Notes: a model not told the origin generated them from the letters alone. A stretch of DNA of 64,000 bases from Ferrimonas sp. YFM (GCF_030296015.1 NZ_AP027368.1:186001-250000); one strand, 5' to 3'; counted from the first letter of the stretch, positions 28,996 to 38,214 are shown. A program made the numbers and translations.

Positions 28996-29990
28996 TGTTC
29001 TCCAGACAGAAAGGGGTGGCCCTGCTGACGGTACTGCTGGTGTTGGCGGTGATGACCACCATTGCCGCCAGCTTCAATGAGCGCAGTCGCCTTGCGGTGA
29101 GACGCACCGTCAATCACCACCAGATGACTCAGGCCTACTGGTTTGCCCTGTCGGTGGAGGAGCTGGCCAAGCGCGCCCTGAAACAGGATATGGAGGACGC
29201 CGATGGTACGGTCCACCTTCAGCAGTACTGGGCCACCACCGATGTGATCTATCCGGTCGATGGCGGTCAGCTGATTGGCCAGATTGAAGACATGCGCAGC
29301 TGTTTCAACCTCAATGCCCTGGGGCAGGAGCTGACCCAGGCGGAGAAGAACGAAAACCCCAATCAGAAGCCTCTGGTGCAGAAGCAGTTCCAGGCGATGC
29401 TGGAAGATCTGGGGATGGATCTCTACCTGGCGGAGATGACCACAGAGCGGCTGCACGACTACATCGATGAAGACGACCGCTCCGAGGGCAGCTATGGTGC
29501 GGAAGACCCGGACTATGAGGCGCGAGAGGTGCCCTACCGGGCCGCCAATCAGCCCTTGTGGCATCACAGCGAGTTGCGGGCGGTACTGGGGATCAGCCAG
29601 CCCATGTATGAGGTCCTTAAGGATTACGTCTGCGTGATCCCTGGCGACACCACCCAGGTGGTGAACGTCAACACCGTCCCGGTGGAGCGCGCCTCCCTGT
29701 TGGTGGGGATGTTCGACGGCAAGTTGAGTCAGGGACAGGTGGAAGATTTGATCGCCAACCGTCCGGCGGACGGTTGGGAGGATATGGACAAGTTTTGGCA
29801 GGAGTCCCTGGTGCAGGGCGTGAGGCTGGACGACAAGGCCAAGAGCAGCTTTGTGGTGGACAGCAAGTATTTTCGCCTGCGTGCTGCGGCCAAGGTGGAC
29901 AACACCTTGTTCCGGCTCGAAACAGTTTTACAGCGGTCGGGAGGCACCCGTTTTGTGGCGCTGACCCGACAGTATGGAGGCCAACAGTGA
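28992..29990 (+). CDS. gspK: Minor pseudopilin GspK
   Basis: 332 residues. Processing site RQKG/VALLTVLLVLAVMTTIAASF; it lacks Glu+5, as GspK proteins typically do. The large globular domain includes the conserved DMRSCFNLNAL and the helical insert. It caps the pseudopilus tip with GspI and GspJ. Overlaps gspJ and gspL by 4 bp each. Confidence 0.95.
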   Translation: MMFSRQKGVALLTVLLVLAVMTTIAASFNERSRLAVRRTVNHHQMTQAYWFALSVEELAKRALKQDMEDADGTVHLQQYWATTDVIYPVDGGQLIGQIEDMRSCFNLNALGQELTQAEKNENPNQKPLVQKQFQAMLEDLGMDLYLAEMTTERLHDYIDEDDRSEGSYGAEDPDYEAREVPYRAANQPLWHHSELRAVLGISQPMYEVLKDYVCVIPGDTTQVVNVNTVPVERASLLVGMFDGKLSQGQVEDLIANRPADGWEDMDKFWQESLVQGVRLDDKAKSSFVVDSKYFRLRAAAKVDNTLFRLETVLQRSGGTRFVALTRQYGGQQ

Positions 29991-31183
29991 GCGAACGATT
30001 GGTGGTGCGTCTGGGCGAGAGAGCCGACACACCCATAAGCTGGATCACCTGGTCCGAAGAGCAGCAGAGTGTCATCAGTTCCGGGGTGTTGCCCGGTGCC
30101 GAAGCCCTCTCCAGCCTGACGGAGCGGGCGGGCGGTCGACCGGTGGAGGTGCTGGTGGATTCCAGTGCCCTGACCCTGACTCAGGTGAACCTGCCGGCCA
30201 AGATGGCCCGCCAGGCACTGAAGGGATTGCCCTTCATGCTGGAGGACGAACTGGCCCAGGAGGTGGATAAGCTGCACTTTGTCACCGGTCGTCGAGACGG
30301 TGATCAGTTGGCCGTGGCCGTGGTCAGCCATGAGCAGATGGGACTGTGGCGCCAATGGCTGAAGGACGCCAACCTGCAGGCGCTGCGTATGGTGCCGGAT
30401 GTGTTGGCCTTACCGCAGCCCGAGGGGTGCGACGGTGCCCTGGTGCAACTGGAAGCTCAGTGGTTGTGCCGCTTTGGCCTGGAAGGCTCCAGCGTCGATG
30501 CGGACTGGCTGCCCATCATCCTGGCCGACAAGACGGAGGAGGGGGAGGTGTCTCTGGCGCACTACTCTCCGGTGGCCCTGGTGCTGGACGGCGTCCAGTG
30601 GCAGCCCCAGTCTCTGGAACTGCCGATGCAGGTACTGGTTCAGGGGATGGCCCAGTCGAGATGCAATCTGCTCAGCGGAGACTATGCCCCGAAGCGCGAG
30701 CTGGGCAAGGTGTGGAAGGTCTGGGGTAAGGTGGCCATCATGGCCGGCATCGCCCTGGTGCTGACCCTGGTGTACCAGGGTATGCAGTGGTATCAGATTG
30801 ACGCCAAGCGCCAGCAGGTACGGGCCGAGTCCGACGCCATCTACAAGCGCCTGTTTCCTAACGAGCGGGTCAATCCGGCGATTCACCCCGCTCAGCGACT
30901 GGCGGGCAAGGTTCGTGGCCTTGGCGGCGGCGGTGGCCAGGGAGAACTGCTTGCCATGCTCAACCAACTGCAGCCGGCCTTTGCGGCGATTCCCGAACTC
31001 AAGCCTGTGTCACTGCGCTACAACGCCGATCGCGGCGAGTTGCGACTGCAGGTCAGGGCGGCCAACTTCGCCCAGTTTGAACAGTTTCAGAAAGCCGCTG
31101 GTGGTCACTTCCAGGTGGATACCGGTGCCATGAACAATGAGGAACAGGGAGTCAGTGGCGCCCTGACGGTGAAGGTGAAATGA
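29987..31183 (+). CDS. gspL: Type II secretion platform protein GspL
   Basis: 398 residues from the GTG at 29987, which overlaps the gspK stop; the longer open frame upstream is antisense-like sequence within gspK. Actin-like cytoplasmic domain (SERLVVRLGERADTPISWI ... PFMLEDELAQEVDKLHF), one membrane helix near residues 245-265 and a periplasmic ferredoxin-like domain. It couples GspE to the membrane platform. Confidence 0.94.
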   Translation: MSERLVVRLGERADTPISWITWSEEQQSVISSGVLPGAEALSSLTERAGGRPVEVLVDSSALTLTQVNLPAKMARQALKGLPFMLEDELAQEVDKLHFVTGRRDGDQLAVAVVSHEQMGLWRQWLKDANLQALRMVPDVLALPQPEGCDGALVQLEAQWLCRFGLEGSSVDADWLPIILADKTEEGEVSLAHYSPVALVLDGVQWQPQSLELPMQVLVQGMAQSRCNLLSGDYAPKRELGKVWKVWGKVAIMAGIALVLTLVYQGMQWYQIDAKRQQVRAESDAIYKRLFPNERVNPAIHPAQRLAGKVRGLGGGGGQGELLAMLNQLQPAFAAIPELKPVSLRYNADRGELRLQVRAANFAQFEQFQKAAGGHFQVDTGAMNNEEQGVSGALTVKVK

Positions 31184-31662
31184 TGGATGCCCTGAAAGCC
31201 TGGTGGCACAAACTCAACCCCCGCGAGCGGCAGATGCTGACTCTGGCGGCGCCCTTTATTCTGATCGGCGGCTTTTACTGGCTTATCTGGCAACCGCTGA
31301 GTGGCGCTGTCGCCAAAGCGGAGCAAGGACTGAAGAGCGAGCTGAGTCGTCAGGCGAGCCTGAAGGCGGACGCCAATCGTTACCTGAGTCTGGGTCAGGG
31401 CGGTTCCGGTAACAACATGGCCACCGGCAGTCTCAGCCAACTGGCCACTCAGAGCGCCAAGCAGTTTGCCCTGAGTATTGAGCGGATGCAGCCTCAGGGA
31501 GACAAACTGCAGGTCTGGCTGACCGAGAGCAGCTTCGAAGGGCTGCTTAACTGGCTGGCTTACCTGTCTGAGCAGGGGGTTCGGGTCGAGTCCGTGGATC
31601 TGGCTGCGGCGGACACCGCAGGCAGAGTGGAAGTAAGACGGTTACAGCTGATTAAGGGTTAA
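31180..31662 (+). CDS. gspM: Type II secretion protein GspM
   Basis: 160 residues. Short cytoplasmic segment with LNPRERQMLTLAAP, one membrane helix, coiled-coil then ferredoxin-like periplasmic domain (FEGLLNWLAYLSEQGVRVESVDL). Partner of GspL. Overlaps gspL by 4 bp; gspN starts 1 bp after its stop. Confidence 0.94.
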   Translation: MMDALKAWWHKLNPRERQMLTLAAPFILIGGFYWLIWQPLSGAVAKAEQGLKSELSRQASLKADANRYLSLGQGGSGNNMATGSLSQLATQSAKQFALSIERMQPQGDKLQVWLTESSFEGLLNWLAYLSEQGVRVESVDLAAADTAGRVEVRRLQLIKG

Positions 31663-31663
31663 G

Positions 31664-32419
31664 ATGCGTTATCTGAAGTATGGTCTGGGTGCTCTGGTGC
31701 TCTACCTGGTGTTCCTGGCGGTGACCGTACCGGTGTCGCTGGTGTGGCAATTCTCTCCCAAACCCAAAGGTGTGCAGGTGTCTGGCCTGGAGGGCACAGT
31801 CTGGGCCGGGCGTGCCGACACTGTGACGGTAGCTGGACGTCGCCTGGAAAACCTCACCTGGGATCTGGATCCCTGGTGGGCATTGATCGGGGGCCAGCTG
31901 GAAGCTGTGGTCTCGGTGAGCGGTGACGTTCAGGGGCGGGGCACCATTCGTTATGGCTTCTCAGGGCTGGAGGTCGAAGGTCTGCGCCTGGAGAGCCCCA
32001 TCTCAACCCTGGTGGGCAATCGCCGTTTGCCGTTTCGCACCAAGGTGGCCGGCGAGGTCAAGCTGAACCTGACCCAGGGCAGCCAGGGCGAGCCCTGGTG
32101 TGAGGCTCTCAATGGTCGCATCACGGTGCAGCAACTGGACGTGAATAACCAGTTTGGCGCCTTTCCGCTGGGCAACCTGGCAGGCACCCTCAGCTGCAGC
32201 CAGGGCAACCTGCAGCTGACCATGACCGAGCAGGACAACCGCATCGGCGTGGCAGGGACGGCTCTGCTCAAGGCCAATATGCAGGTAGAGGTGAACGCCG
32301 GTATCAAGGCAACGGCCGAGCAGCCGGACGCCATGGCCAAGTCCCTGTCTTTCCTTGGCCAGCCCGATGGCAATGGTGTCTACCCTCTTCGATACTCCGG
32401 ACGAGTGCCGGGCTTTTGA
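31664..32419 (+). CDS. gspN: Type II secretion protein GspN
   Basis: 251 residues. N-terminal membrane helix and a beta-rich periplasmic domain of the GspN family (GLEGTVWAGRADTVTVAGRRLENLTWDL). Last gene of the operon and not essential in all systems. A strong terminator follows 7 bp later. No gspO (prepilin peptidase) or gspAB is present in this cluster; the peptidase must be elsewhere, probably pilD. Confidence 0.93.
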   Translation: MRYLKYGLGALVLYLVFLAVTVPVSLVWQFSPKPKGVQVSGLEGTVWAGRADTVTVAGRRLENLTWDLDPWWALIGGQLEAVVSVSGDVQGRGTIRYGFSGLEVEGLRLESPISTLVGNRRLPFRTKVAGEVKLNLTQGSQGEPWCEALNGRITVQQLDVNNQFGAFPLGNLAGTLSCSQGNLQLTMTEQDNRIGVAGTALLKANMQVEVNAGIKATAEQPDAMAKSLSFLGQPDGNGVYPLRYSGRVPGF

Positions 32420-32425
32420 ATCTTT

Positions 32426-32454
32426 AAGGGACGCTCGGGCGTCCCTTTTGTTTT
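32426..32454 (+). terminator. Terminator of the gspC-N operon
   Basis: Stem AAGGGACGC (32426-32434), loop TCGG, GCGTCCCTT (32439-32447), then TTGTTTT. Confidence 0.88.
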
Positions 32455-32523
32455 GTGACCGATATCAAATCGGTGTGTGAATGTGTATCCTAGTTTCACT
32501 CCAGTCAGACTACTCAGGACCCT

Positions 32524-33075
32524 ATGAGCTCGAAACAGAAACCCCAGATCCTCCACACTGAATTGGTGGCCAGCAGCCGGCTTTTTCGGGTGGAGCAGGT
32601 CCACCTGCAGTTCAGCAATGGTGAGGAGCGGGTGTACGAGCGCATGCAGGGAGGCAACCGCGGTGCGGTGATGGTGGTGCCCATGCTGGACGAACACACC
32701 GTACTGCTGGTGAAGGAGTACGCCGTCGGGACGGAGACCTATGAGCTTGGCTTCGTGAAGGGGCTTATCGACCCCGGCGAGAGTGCCGTTGAGGCGGCCA
32801 ACCGGGAGCTTCAGGAGGAGGCGGGTTTTCGGGCCGACAGCCTGACCCACCTGATGGAGATCGCCCTGGCCCCCGGGTATTTTTCTAGCAAGATGCAGAT
32901 CTTACTGGCGCAGGGACTGTCGCCCAGTAAGCTGGAAGGCGATGAGCCTGAGCCCCTGGAGTTGGTGCCCTGGCCCATCGAGGATCTGGATGGCCTGCTG
33001 GCCCGGCCGGACTTTAACGAGTCCAGGGCCATCAGCGCCTTGTTTTTAGCAAGGAAAGCGCTGAAACTTAATTGA
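32524..33075 (+). CDS. nudE: ADP compounds hydrolase NudE (Nudix)
   Basis: 183 residues. Nudix box GLIDPGESAVEAANRELQEEAGF (residues about 80-102) with the REXQEE core. NudE hydrolyses ADP-ribose, AP3A and NADH. It sits before cysQ, as in E. coli and Shewanella. Confidence 0.93.
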   Translation: MSSKQKPQILHTELVASSRLFRVEQVHLQFSNGEERVYERMQGGNRGAVMVVPMLDEHTVLLVKEYAVGTETYELGFVKGLIDPGESAVEAANRELQEEAGFRADSLTHLMEIALAPGYFSSKMQILLAQGLSPSKLEGDEPEPLELVPWPIEDLDGLLARPDFNESRAISALFLARKALKLN

Positions 33076-33100
33076 AGTACGACCGCAGTAGGTAGAGGTT

Positions 33101-33916
33101 TTGGAAAGCATTAGCACCCTGTTGGAGCCCGCCATAGAGATTGCCCGCCAGGCGGGGGAACGGATCCGCGAGATCTACGAAGAGGGCCAGTTTCAGGAGA
33201 TCACCAAGTCCGACAACACCCCGGTGACCACGGCGGACCTGGCGGCTCACGATCTGATTGTGTCGGCGCTGACCCAGTTGGCCCCGGAGATTCCCATCCT
33301 GTCCGAAGAGGACGCCGATATTCCCCTGGCAGACCGCCAGAACTGGCACAGATATTGGCTTATCGATCCCCTGGATGGGACCCAGGAGTTTATCGCCGGC
33401 AGTGGTGATTTCGCGGTGAACATAGCCCTGGTGGAAAACCACAGACCGATCCTGGGCGTGGTGTACGCGCCCATCTCCCGGGCCTGCTACTTTGCGGTGG
33501 ACGGTAAGGGAGCCTTCAAGCGCATGGATGGCCGTGATAGTCCTATCCACAGCCGGGAAGCCAGCGAGGCGGAGCAGGAGATGGTGATCGCGGTCAGCCG
33601 CCGCCAGAGACTGGATGCGGTGACCCAGCTGCTGGAACCGGGACGCAACTACCGATTTATTCCCTTTGGCAGTGCTTCGCTTAAGAGCTGTATGGTGGCC
33701 GAGGGTGAAGCGGATCTGTATCTGCGACTGGGGCCAACCGGCGAGTGGGATACCGGCGCCTCCCAGTGCATCGTCGAACAGGCGGGCGGGCGCATCCTGG
33801 ATATAGAGCTGAACCCCCTCTCCTATAACGAGCGGGAGAGCCTGGAGAACCCCAACTATCTGGTATTGGGTGCGCCGGCGCTACCCTGGCACCAGATCCT
33901 GCAGAACCCGCAATAA
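33101..33916 (+). CDS. cysQ: 3'(2'),5'-bisphosphate nucleotidase CysQ
   Basis: 271 residues. The start must be TTG at 33101: a TAG lies four codons upstream in frame, no ATG or GTG intervenes, and AGGTAGAGG precedes it. Inositol-monophosphatase fold with metal motifs SEEDADIP, WLIDPLDGTQEF and EWDTGASQCIVEQAGG. It degrades PAP, a toxic by-product of sulfate assimilation. 25 bp after nudE; followed by a terminator. Confidence 0.94.
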   Translation: MESISTLLEPAIEIARQAGERIREIYEEGQFQEITKSDNTPVTTADLAAHDLIVSALTQLAPEIPILSEEDADIPLADRQNWHRYWLIDPLDGTQEFIAGSGDFAVNIALVENHRPILGVVYAPISRACYFAVDGKGAFKRMDGRDSPIHSREASEAEQEMVIAVSRRQRLDAVTQLLEPGRNYRFIPFGSASLKSCMVAEGEADLYLRLGPTGEWDTGASQCIVEQAGGRILDIELNPLSYNERESLENPNYLVLGAPALPWHQILQNPQ

Positions 33917-33944
33917 AAAACGGCCCCTCGGGGCCGTTTTGTTA
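33917..33944. terminator. Bidirectional terminator between cysQ and selU
   Basis: Perfect stem AAAACGGCCCC (33917-33927) with GGGGCCGTTTT (33930-33940), flanked by A-run and T-run, between convergent stops at 33916 and 33942. Confidence 0.9.
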
Positions 33945-35036
33945 TTCTGCTTGGTGGTCCAGCCATTGGTGAACCGCCTGGTGATCGCCGCTGAAGACCA
34001 CCCGTTCCCTGCGTTTCTCCAACTGGTGGCGATACATGGGGTCGTAGTATTGGCTGAGCAGGGCGTCGATCCAGTGGCGATGGGCGTCCATCTCTCCCTG
34101 TTGCTGGTCGTCAAACCCCTGCTCCATGATGGCGCGCAGCTCCCGGTGACGTTCGTCTCCCAGGCGCTTCTTGATGCGATCCATGGCGCTGAGCAGGTGT
34201 TCTTTGAAGTTGAGGAAACCCTGCTCTTCACCGTCCCTTGCAATGAAGTCGGCGGCGATGTTGATGACGTAGTCGCGAAGAATCCGCTCGATGCGATCCT
34301 CCTGGCTCACCTCCAACAGCACCAGGGGGGCGGTTTGCATGCGCTCATGCATCTCCAGAGGCAATGACACCCGGCCGATTAACCGGCTTTCATCCTCCAG
34401 CACCAGGTGACGGTTTCCCGCCTGCTGGTGACGCATCAGCTGCACTGCCAGGGCATTTTCAAAGTCGATCTGACTCGGTTGTTCGGTTACCTGGCGGCCG
34501 AAGCTGGATCCCCTGTGGTTGGCCAGTCCTTCCAGGTCCACCATATCCTGGCGCAGCTTGAGGAAGTCGGTCTTACCACAGCCAGTCATGCCGCCGATGA
34601 TCCACATTGGGGTGGAGGCGGTGATGCTGTCGGTTTGCTCCATCAGGAAGGTGCGCATTCCTTTGTAGCCGCCCTCGATGAAGGGGCGATCGTGGCCCAC
34701 TTCGGCGATCCACTGCTGGCTCAGTTCGGAGCGCAGTCCGCCGCGAAAGCAGTAGAGGATGGCGTCCGGATGGCTGTCGAGGAAGGTTTTCCAGGCCTGT
34801 TGGCGCTGCGCCTTCACCTTGCCCTGCACCAGCTTGTGGCCCAGCTCGATGGCGGCCATCTGCCCCTCGCGCTTGTAGCAGGTGCCGACGGCGGCTCGCT
34901 CCTGATCGTTCATCAAGGGCAGGTTGACGCTGTTGGGGAAGGCGCCTTTGGTAAATTCCACCGGGGCCCGCAGATCGATGAGGGGGCGATCGGACAACAG
35001 CAGTTCCCGATAGTGGTCGGCACTGAGGCTTCTCAT
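33942..35036 (-). CDS. selU: tRNA 2-selenouridine synthase SelU
   Basis: 364 residues. N-terminal rhodanese domain with Cys96 in YCFRGGLRS; P-loop GGMTGCGKT (148-156) of the C-terminal domain. It converts 2-thiouridine at the wobble position of some tRNAs to 2-selenouridine through a geranylated intermediate, using selenophosphate. Its ATG shares one base with the selD stop, so selD-selU are translated together. Also called ybbB or mnmH. Confidence 0.94.
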   Translation of the reverse strand: MRSLSADHYRELLLSDRPLIDLRAPVEFTKGAFPNSVNLPLMNDQERAAVGTCYKREGQMAAIELGHKLVQGKVKAQRQQAWKTFLDSHPDAILYCFRGGLRSELSQQWIAEVGHDRPFIEGGYKGMRTFLMEQTDSITASTPMWIIGGMTGCGKTDFLKLRQDMVDLEGLANHRGSSFGRQVTEQPSQIDFENALAVQLMRHQQAGNRHLVLEDESRLIGRVSLPLEMHERMQTAPLVLLEVSQEDRIERILRDYVINIAADFIARDGEEQGFLNFKEHLLSAMDRIKKRLGDERHRELRAIMEQGFDDQQQGEMDAHRHWIDALLSQYYDPMYRHQLEKRRERVVFSGDHQAVHQWLDHQAE

Positions 35037-36073
35037 TACACCACCTTGACCATGGGGCCGGATTGCGGCGCCTGGAGCTCGCCAATAGGATGAACCCCCA
35101 GTCCGGCAGTCCGGAGAATCTCCTCTACCTGCTGACAGGCCTGGGGCTCTACGGCCACCAACAGGCCTCCTGAGGTCTGGGGATCACACAGCAGAGTGCG
35201 GGTGCGGGCATCAAGCTCAGGCAGCTTATGGCCGTAGCTGTCGAAGTTGCGGCCTGCGCCGCCGGGGATGCAGCCCTGAGTCAGATAATGATCCACCTGA
35301 TCCAGCAGAGGCAACTTGTCCATCTCCAGGGTGGCGCTCAGGTTGGCGCCTTCACAGATCTCGGTGAGGTGTCCGGCCAGGCCAAAGCCGGTAACGTCGG
35401 TCATGGCACTGACACCCTCTATAGCGGCCAGCTGTGCGCCCACCTTGTTCATCTGACACATGGCGTCCACGGCGATCTGGTCGTGCTCTTCGGCGAGCTT
35501 TTTCTGCTTCTGGGCGGTGGTGAGGATGCCGATGCCCAGAGGCTTTGTCAGATAGAGTTTGCTGCCTGCGGTGGCGGTATCGTTACGTTTGAGCTGAGAC
35601 AGGGGAACCTGGCCGGTGACCGCCAGGCCGAAGATGGGCTCAGGGGCATCGATGGAGTGGCCCCCGGCCAGCAGGATACCCGAATCGCGACAGGCGGCAC
35701 GGCCCCCTTCGATCACCTGTTGTCCCACCTCCGCCGGCAGCAGATTCACCGGCCAGCCGAAGATGGCAATGGCCATCATGGGTGTACCGCCCATGGCGTA
35801 GATGTCGCTGATGGCGTTGGTGGCGGCAATACGACCGAAGGTAAAGGGGTCGTCGACGATGGGCATAAAGAAGTCGGTGGTGCTGATGATGCCGGTGGTG
35901 CCATCCAGGTCATAAACGGCGGCATCGTCCCGGCTGGCGTTGCCCACCACAAGACGGGCATCGTCGAGGGGGGTTAACTGGCTGGTCAGCAGGGTATCCA
36001 GTACCTTAGGGGAGATTTTGCAGCCGCAGCCGGCGCCGTGGCTGTACTCCGTCAGTTTGATCGCTTTGCTCAT
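35036..36073 (-). CDS. selD: Selenophosphate synthase SelD
   Basis: 345 residues. Active-site region [11 protein letters not shown] with Cys16 (equivalent to E. coli Cys17) and Lys19; cysteine rather than selenocysteine. AIR-synthase fold with [10 protein letters not shown] and [18 protein letters not shown]. It makes selenophosphate from selenide and ATP, feeding SelU here and possibly SelA elsewhere. Confidence 0.96.
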   Translation of the reverse strand: MSKAIKLTEYSHGAGCGCKISPKVLDTLLTSQLTPLDDARLVVGNASRDDAAVYDLDGTTGIISTTDFFMPIVDDPFTFGRIAATNAISDIYAMGGTPMMAIAIFGWPVNLLPAEVGQQVIEGGRAACRDSGILLAGGHSIDAPEPIFGLAVTGQVPLSQLKRNDTATAGSKLYLTKPLGIGILTTAQKQKKLAEEHDQIAVDAMCQMNKVGAQLAAIEGVSAMTDVTGFGLAGHLTEICEGANLSATLEMDKLPLLDQVDHYLTQGCIPGGAGRNFDSYGHKLPELDARTRTLLCDPQTSGGLLVAVEPQACQQVEEILRTAGLGVHPIGELQAPQSGPMVKVV

Positions 36074-36202
36074 CTGGGGCTCTGTTGCTTGTGAATCTTT
36101 TGGTCAGGGGCAAGATAATACCCCAAGGGAGTATGGTTTGGGGGCGTATGACAGGCAAAACCTGGAATTTTCCTGGCAGGAAAGCGTTGAGTCGGTGAGT
36201 GG

Positions 36203-37066
36203 TCACTCACTCTCTTTGGTCTGAATCCGGTTACGAAAAGCCAGGTAATGTTGCAGCACCTGCTGGGGGGCTTCCAACTGGGGGTAGTGGCCGACTCCGT
36301 CGAGGGTTTCAATCCTGGGTTCGGGCACCCGCTCCCGATAAGCCTGAACCAGGCTGCGGCCGGAGATGGGATCCTGGGTGCCATCGATCAGCATCATCGG
36401 GCAGGGGGGATGAGTCAGGGGGCGGCTCCAGCGCTCACTGAACTGACGGCGCTCTGCCATGTAGTGCAGCAGGGAGGGGATCACTCGTTGGCCGTTGTTG
36501 TGGCTGAGCAATCGCCACAGGGTGTTGATCTCACCATCCTCCAGAGGGTGAGAGCCCCAGATCCGCCTCAGACTGGCACTGAAACGCCGTTGTCCCAGGA
36601 AGGGGGCCAGCAGAGGCCCCAGAGGGGACGCCAGCACTTTTTGAATCATCAGGGGCCGGTGTGCGTCGGCAAACAGACCGCCATTGAGGAAGGTGCAGCT
36701 GAGGTAGCGCTGAGGATCCCGGGCAAGCAGCTCCTGGGCGACGGTATCCCCATAGTCGTGAGCCAGCAGATGGCAGTGCTGAATACCCAGGTGGGCAAGC
36801 AGGGCCTCGAGGATTTGAGCCTGGTCGGCGATGTGGTAGTCGTGAGGGTGGGGCTTGCTGCTGAAGCCAAACCCCAACAGGTCCATCAACACCACCCGGT
36901 AGCGCTGACTCAGTTCCGGCAGGAGCTTATGCCAGTCCCAGCTGGCTGAGGGAAAGCCATGGATCAGTAGCAGGGTGTCTCCCTCCCCCTGGTCCAGGAA
37001 GAAGAGCCGGTGATCCTGATATTGGAACCAGTCTCCCTGTGCTTGCCACTCCCTCAGCCTGGTCAT
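36203..37066 (-). CDS. Alpha/beta hydrolase of the MEST/epoxide-hydrolase type
   Basis: 287 residues. HGFPSASWDW oxyanion motif; the nucleophile elbow is AHDYGDTVAQELL, so the nucleophile is Asp104 rather than serine, as in epoxide hydrolases and haloalkane dehalogenases. HDYGD-x-VAQELL and NGGLF-x(2-3)-HRPL-x-x-QK closely resemble the vertebrate MEST/PEG1 family from memory. Acid in DGTQDPIS, His in LDGVGHYPQLE. Substrate unknown. It is followed 8 bp upstream by the desaturase gene on the same strand, so a lipid-related role is possible. Confidence 0.82.
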   Translation of the reverse strand: MTRLREWQAQGDWFQYQDHRLFFLDQGEGDTLLLIHGFPSASWDWHKLLPELSQRYRVVLMDLLGFGFSSKPHPHDYHIADQAQILEALLAHLGIQHCHLLAHDYGDTVAQELLARDPQRYLSCTFLNGGLFADAHRPLMIQKVLASPLGPLLAPFLGQRRFSASLRRIWGSHPLEDGEINTLWRLLSHNNGQRVIPSLLHYMAERRQFSERWSRPLTHPPCPMMLIDGTQDPISGRSLVQAYRERVPEPRIETLDGVGHYPQLEAPQQVLQHYLAFRNRIQTKESE

Positions 37067-37074
37067 TTCACCCC

Positions 37075-38181
37075 CTAAGCATTAGCCAACTGCTGTCGCA
37101 GTTTCAGCCACTGTTGTTGCTGCTCTCTCAGGCACAGCTTAAGTTCCTTCAGCCTGGCCTTGGTCGAGGCATCCAGCTGCGCCCGGGTCTGCTTCAGCAG
37201 CGCCTGTTTGGCCTGGTAGTAATCGCGCATCCGCTCGGCAACACTCTGATATTGTTGCTCGAGCTGCTGAATCCACTCGTCGGAGAGTCCACGGTCCTGA
37301 GCCATCGCCTGGCTTCGCTTCAGCTGCATCTGCAACTTGGCGGTCTCGATCCGCTCAGCGGGGACCTCTCTCAGTCCGTTGGCCAGTTTGAACCTGGCAA
37401 ACAGGGCGATGAGCCACTTGGTGGGATCAAAGTGGAACCAGCGGATGCCGTTACGCCAGTCATGCTCAAAGGTGTGGTGGAAGTTGTGGTAGCCCTCGCC
37501 AAAGGTGAACAGGGCCAGCACGCCGTTGTCCCGGCTGGACTGTTTATCACTGTAGGGTTGGCTGCCCCAGATATGGGCCAAAGAGTTGATGAAGAAGGTG
37601 CCGTGGTGCATGGCTACCAAACGTACCACGCCCGCCATCAGGAAGGTGCCCCAGATGTCGCCGATCAGGGCACCGGCCACCAGGGGAGTGATCACATTGG
37701 TGACCAGGACCAGCATGGCGTAGTGGCGATGCTGGAACATGACGATGGGGTTCTTCTGCAGGTCGCGGGCATTGGTGTAATCCGGCTCGCCCTGGTAGTT
37801 CCTGAGCATCCAGCCGATGTGGCTATACCAGAAGCCTCGGCTGGCGCTGTAGGGGTCCTTGTTGTCGTCATCCACGAACTTATGGTGACGACGATGATCG
37901 GAGGCCCAGTGAAGAATGCTGTTCTGCAGGGCCATGGCGCCGCCGATGGCCAGGAACCACTGGACGGCTGGGTGGGCAGAGTAGGCCTTATGGGACCAGA
38001 GTCTGTGATATCCGGCGGTGATGGACAGGCCGTTCCAGGCCCAGAACAGGAAGGCCAGAACCAGGGTTTCGGCTTGATACCCGACCAGCACCCCATGGAG
38101 TGGGGCCAGAGTCACCGCTGCCAGGGCGGTGAGGCTGAAGATCAGGGTATTGATGAGAATCAGTGGTGGCTTAGAATTCAT
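37075..38181 (-). CDS. Acyl-CoA delta-9 desaturase-like fatty acid desaturase with coiled-coil tail
   Basis: 368 residues from ATG 38181 (MNSKPPLILIN...). An in-frame ATG at 38205 is rejected because it overlaps the FabR operator. The three His boxes are intact: HRLWSH (59-64), HRRHH (96-100), HNFHH (232-236), with four membrane segments. About 90 C-terminal residues are Gln/Leu/Arg-rich and predicted coiled coil (LKRSQAMAQDRGLSDEWIQQLEQQYQ...LREQQQQWLKLRQQL). It introduces cis double bonds to adjust membrane fluidity in the cold. Forms a pair with the downstream hydrolase. Confidence 0.92.
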   Translation of the reverse strand: MNSKPPLILINTLIFSLTALAAVTLAPLHGVLVGYQAETLVLAFLFWAWNGLSITAGYHRLWSHKAYSAHPAVQWFLAIGGAMALQNSILHWASDHRRHHKFVDDDNKDPYSASRGFWYSHIGWMLRNYQGEPDYTNARDLQKNPIVMFQHRHYAMLVLVTNVITPLVAGALIGDIWGTFLMAGVVRLVAMHHGTFFINSLAHIWGSQPYSDKQSSRDNGVLALFTFGEGYHNFHHTFEHDWRNGIRWFHFDPTKWLIALFARFKLANGLREVPAERIETAKLQMQLKRSQAMAQDRGLSDEWIQQLEQQYQSVAERMRDYYQAKQALLKQTRAQLDASTKARLKELKLCLREQQQQWLKLRQQLANA

Positions 38182-38196
38182 CCTTGCGTCTCTTTG

Positions 38197-38214
38197 AGCG
38201 TACATCTGTGCGCT
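38197..38214 (-). promoter_or_regulatory. FabR operator upstream of the desaturase gene
   Basis: AGCGTACA-TC-TGTGCGCT is an 8-2-8 palindrome with a single mismatch and matches the FabR site I recall (AGCGTACA, two bases, TGTACGCT). It lies 16 bp before the desaturase start, and fabR itself is divergently encoded 112 bp away. FabR represses unsaturated fatty acid genes when unsaturated acyl-ACP is plentiful, so the desaturase is a likely target. Confidence 0.75.
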
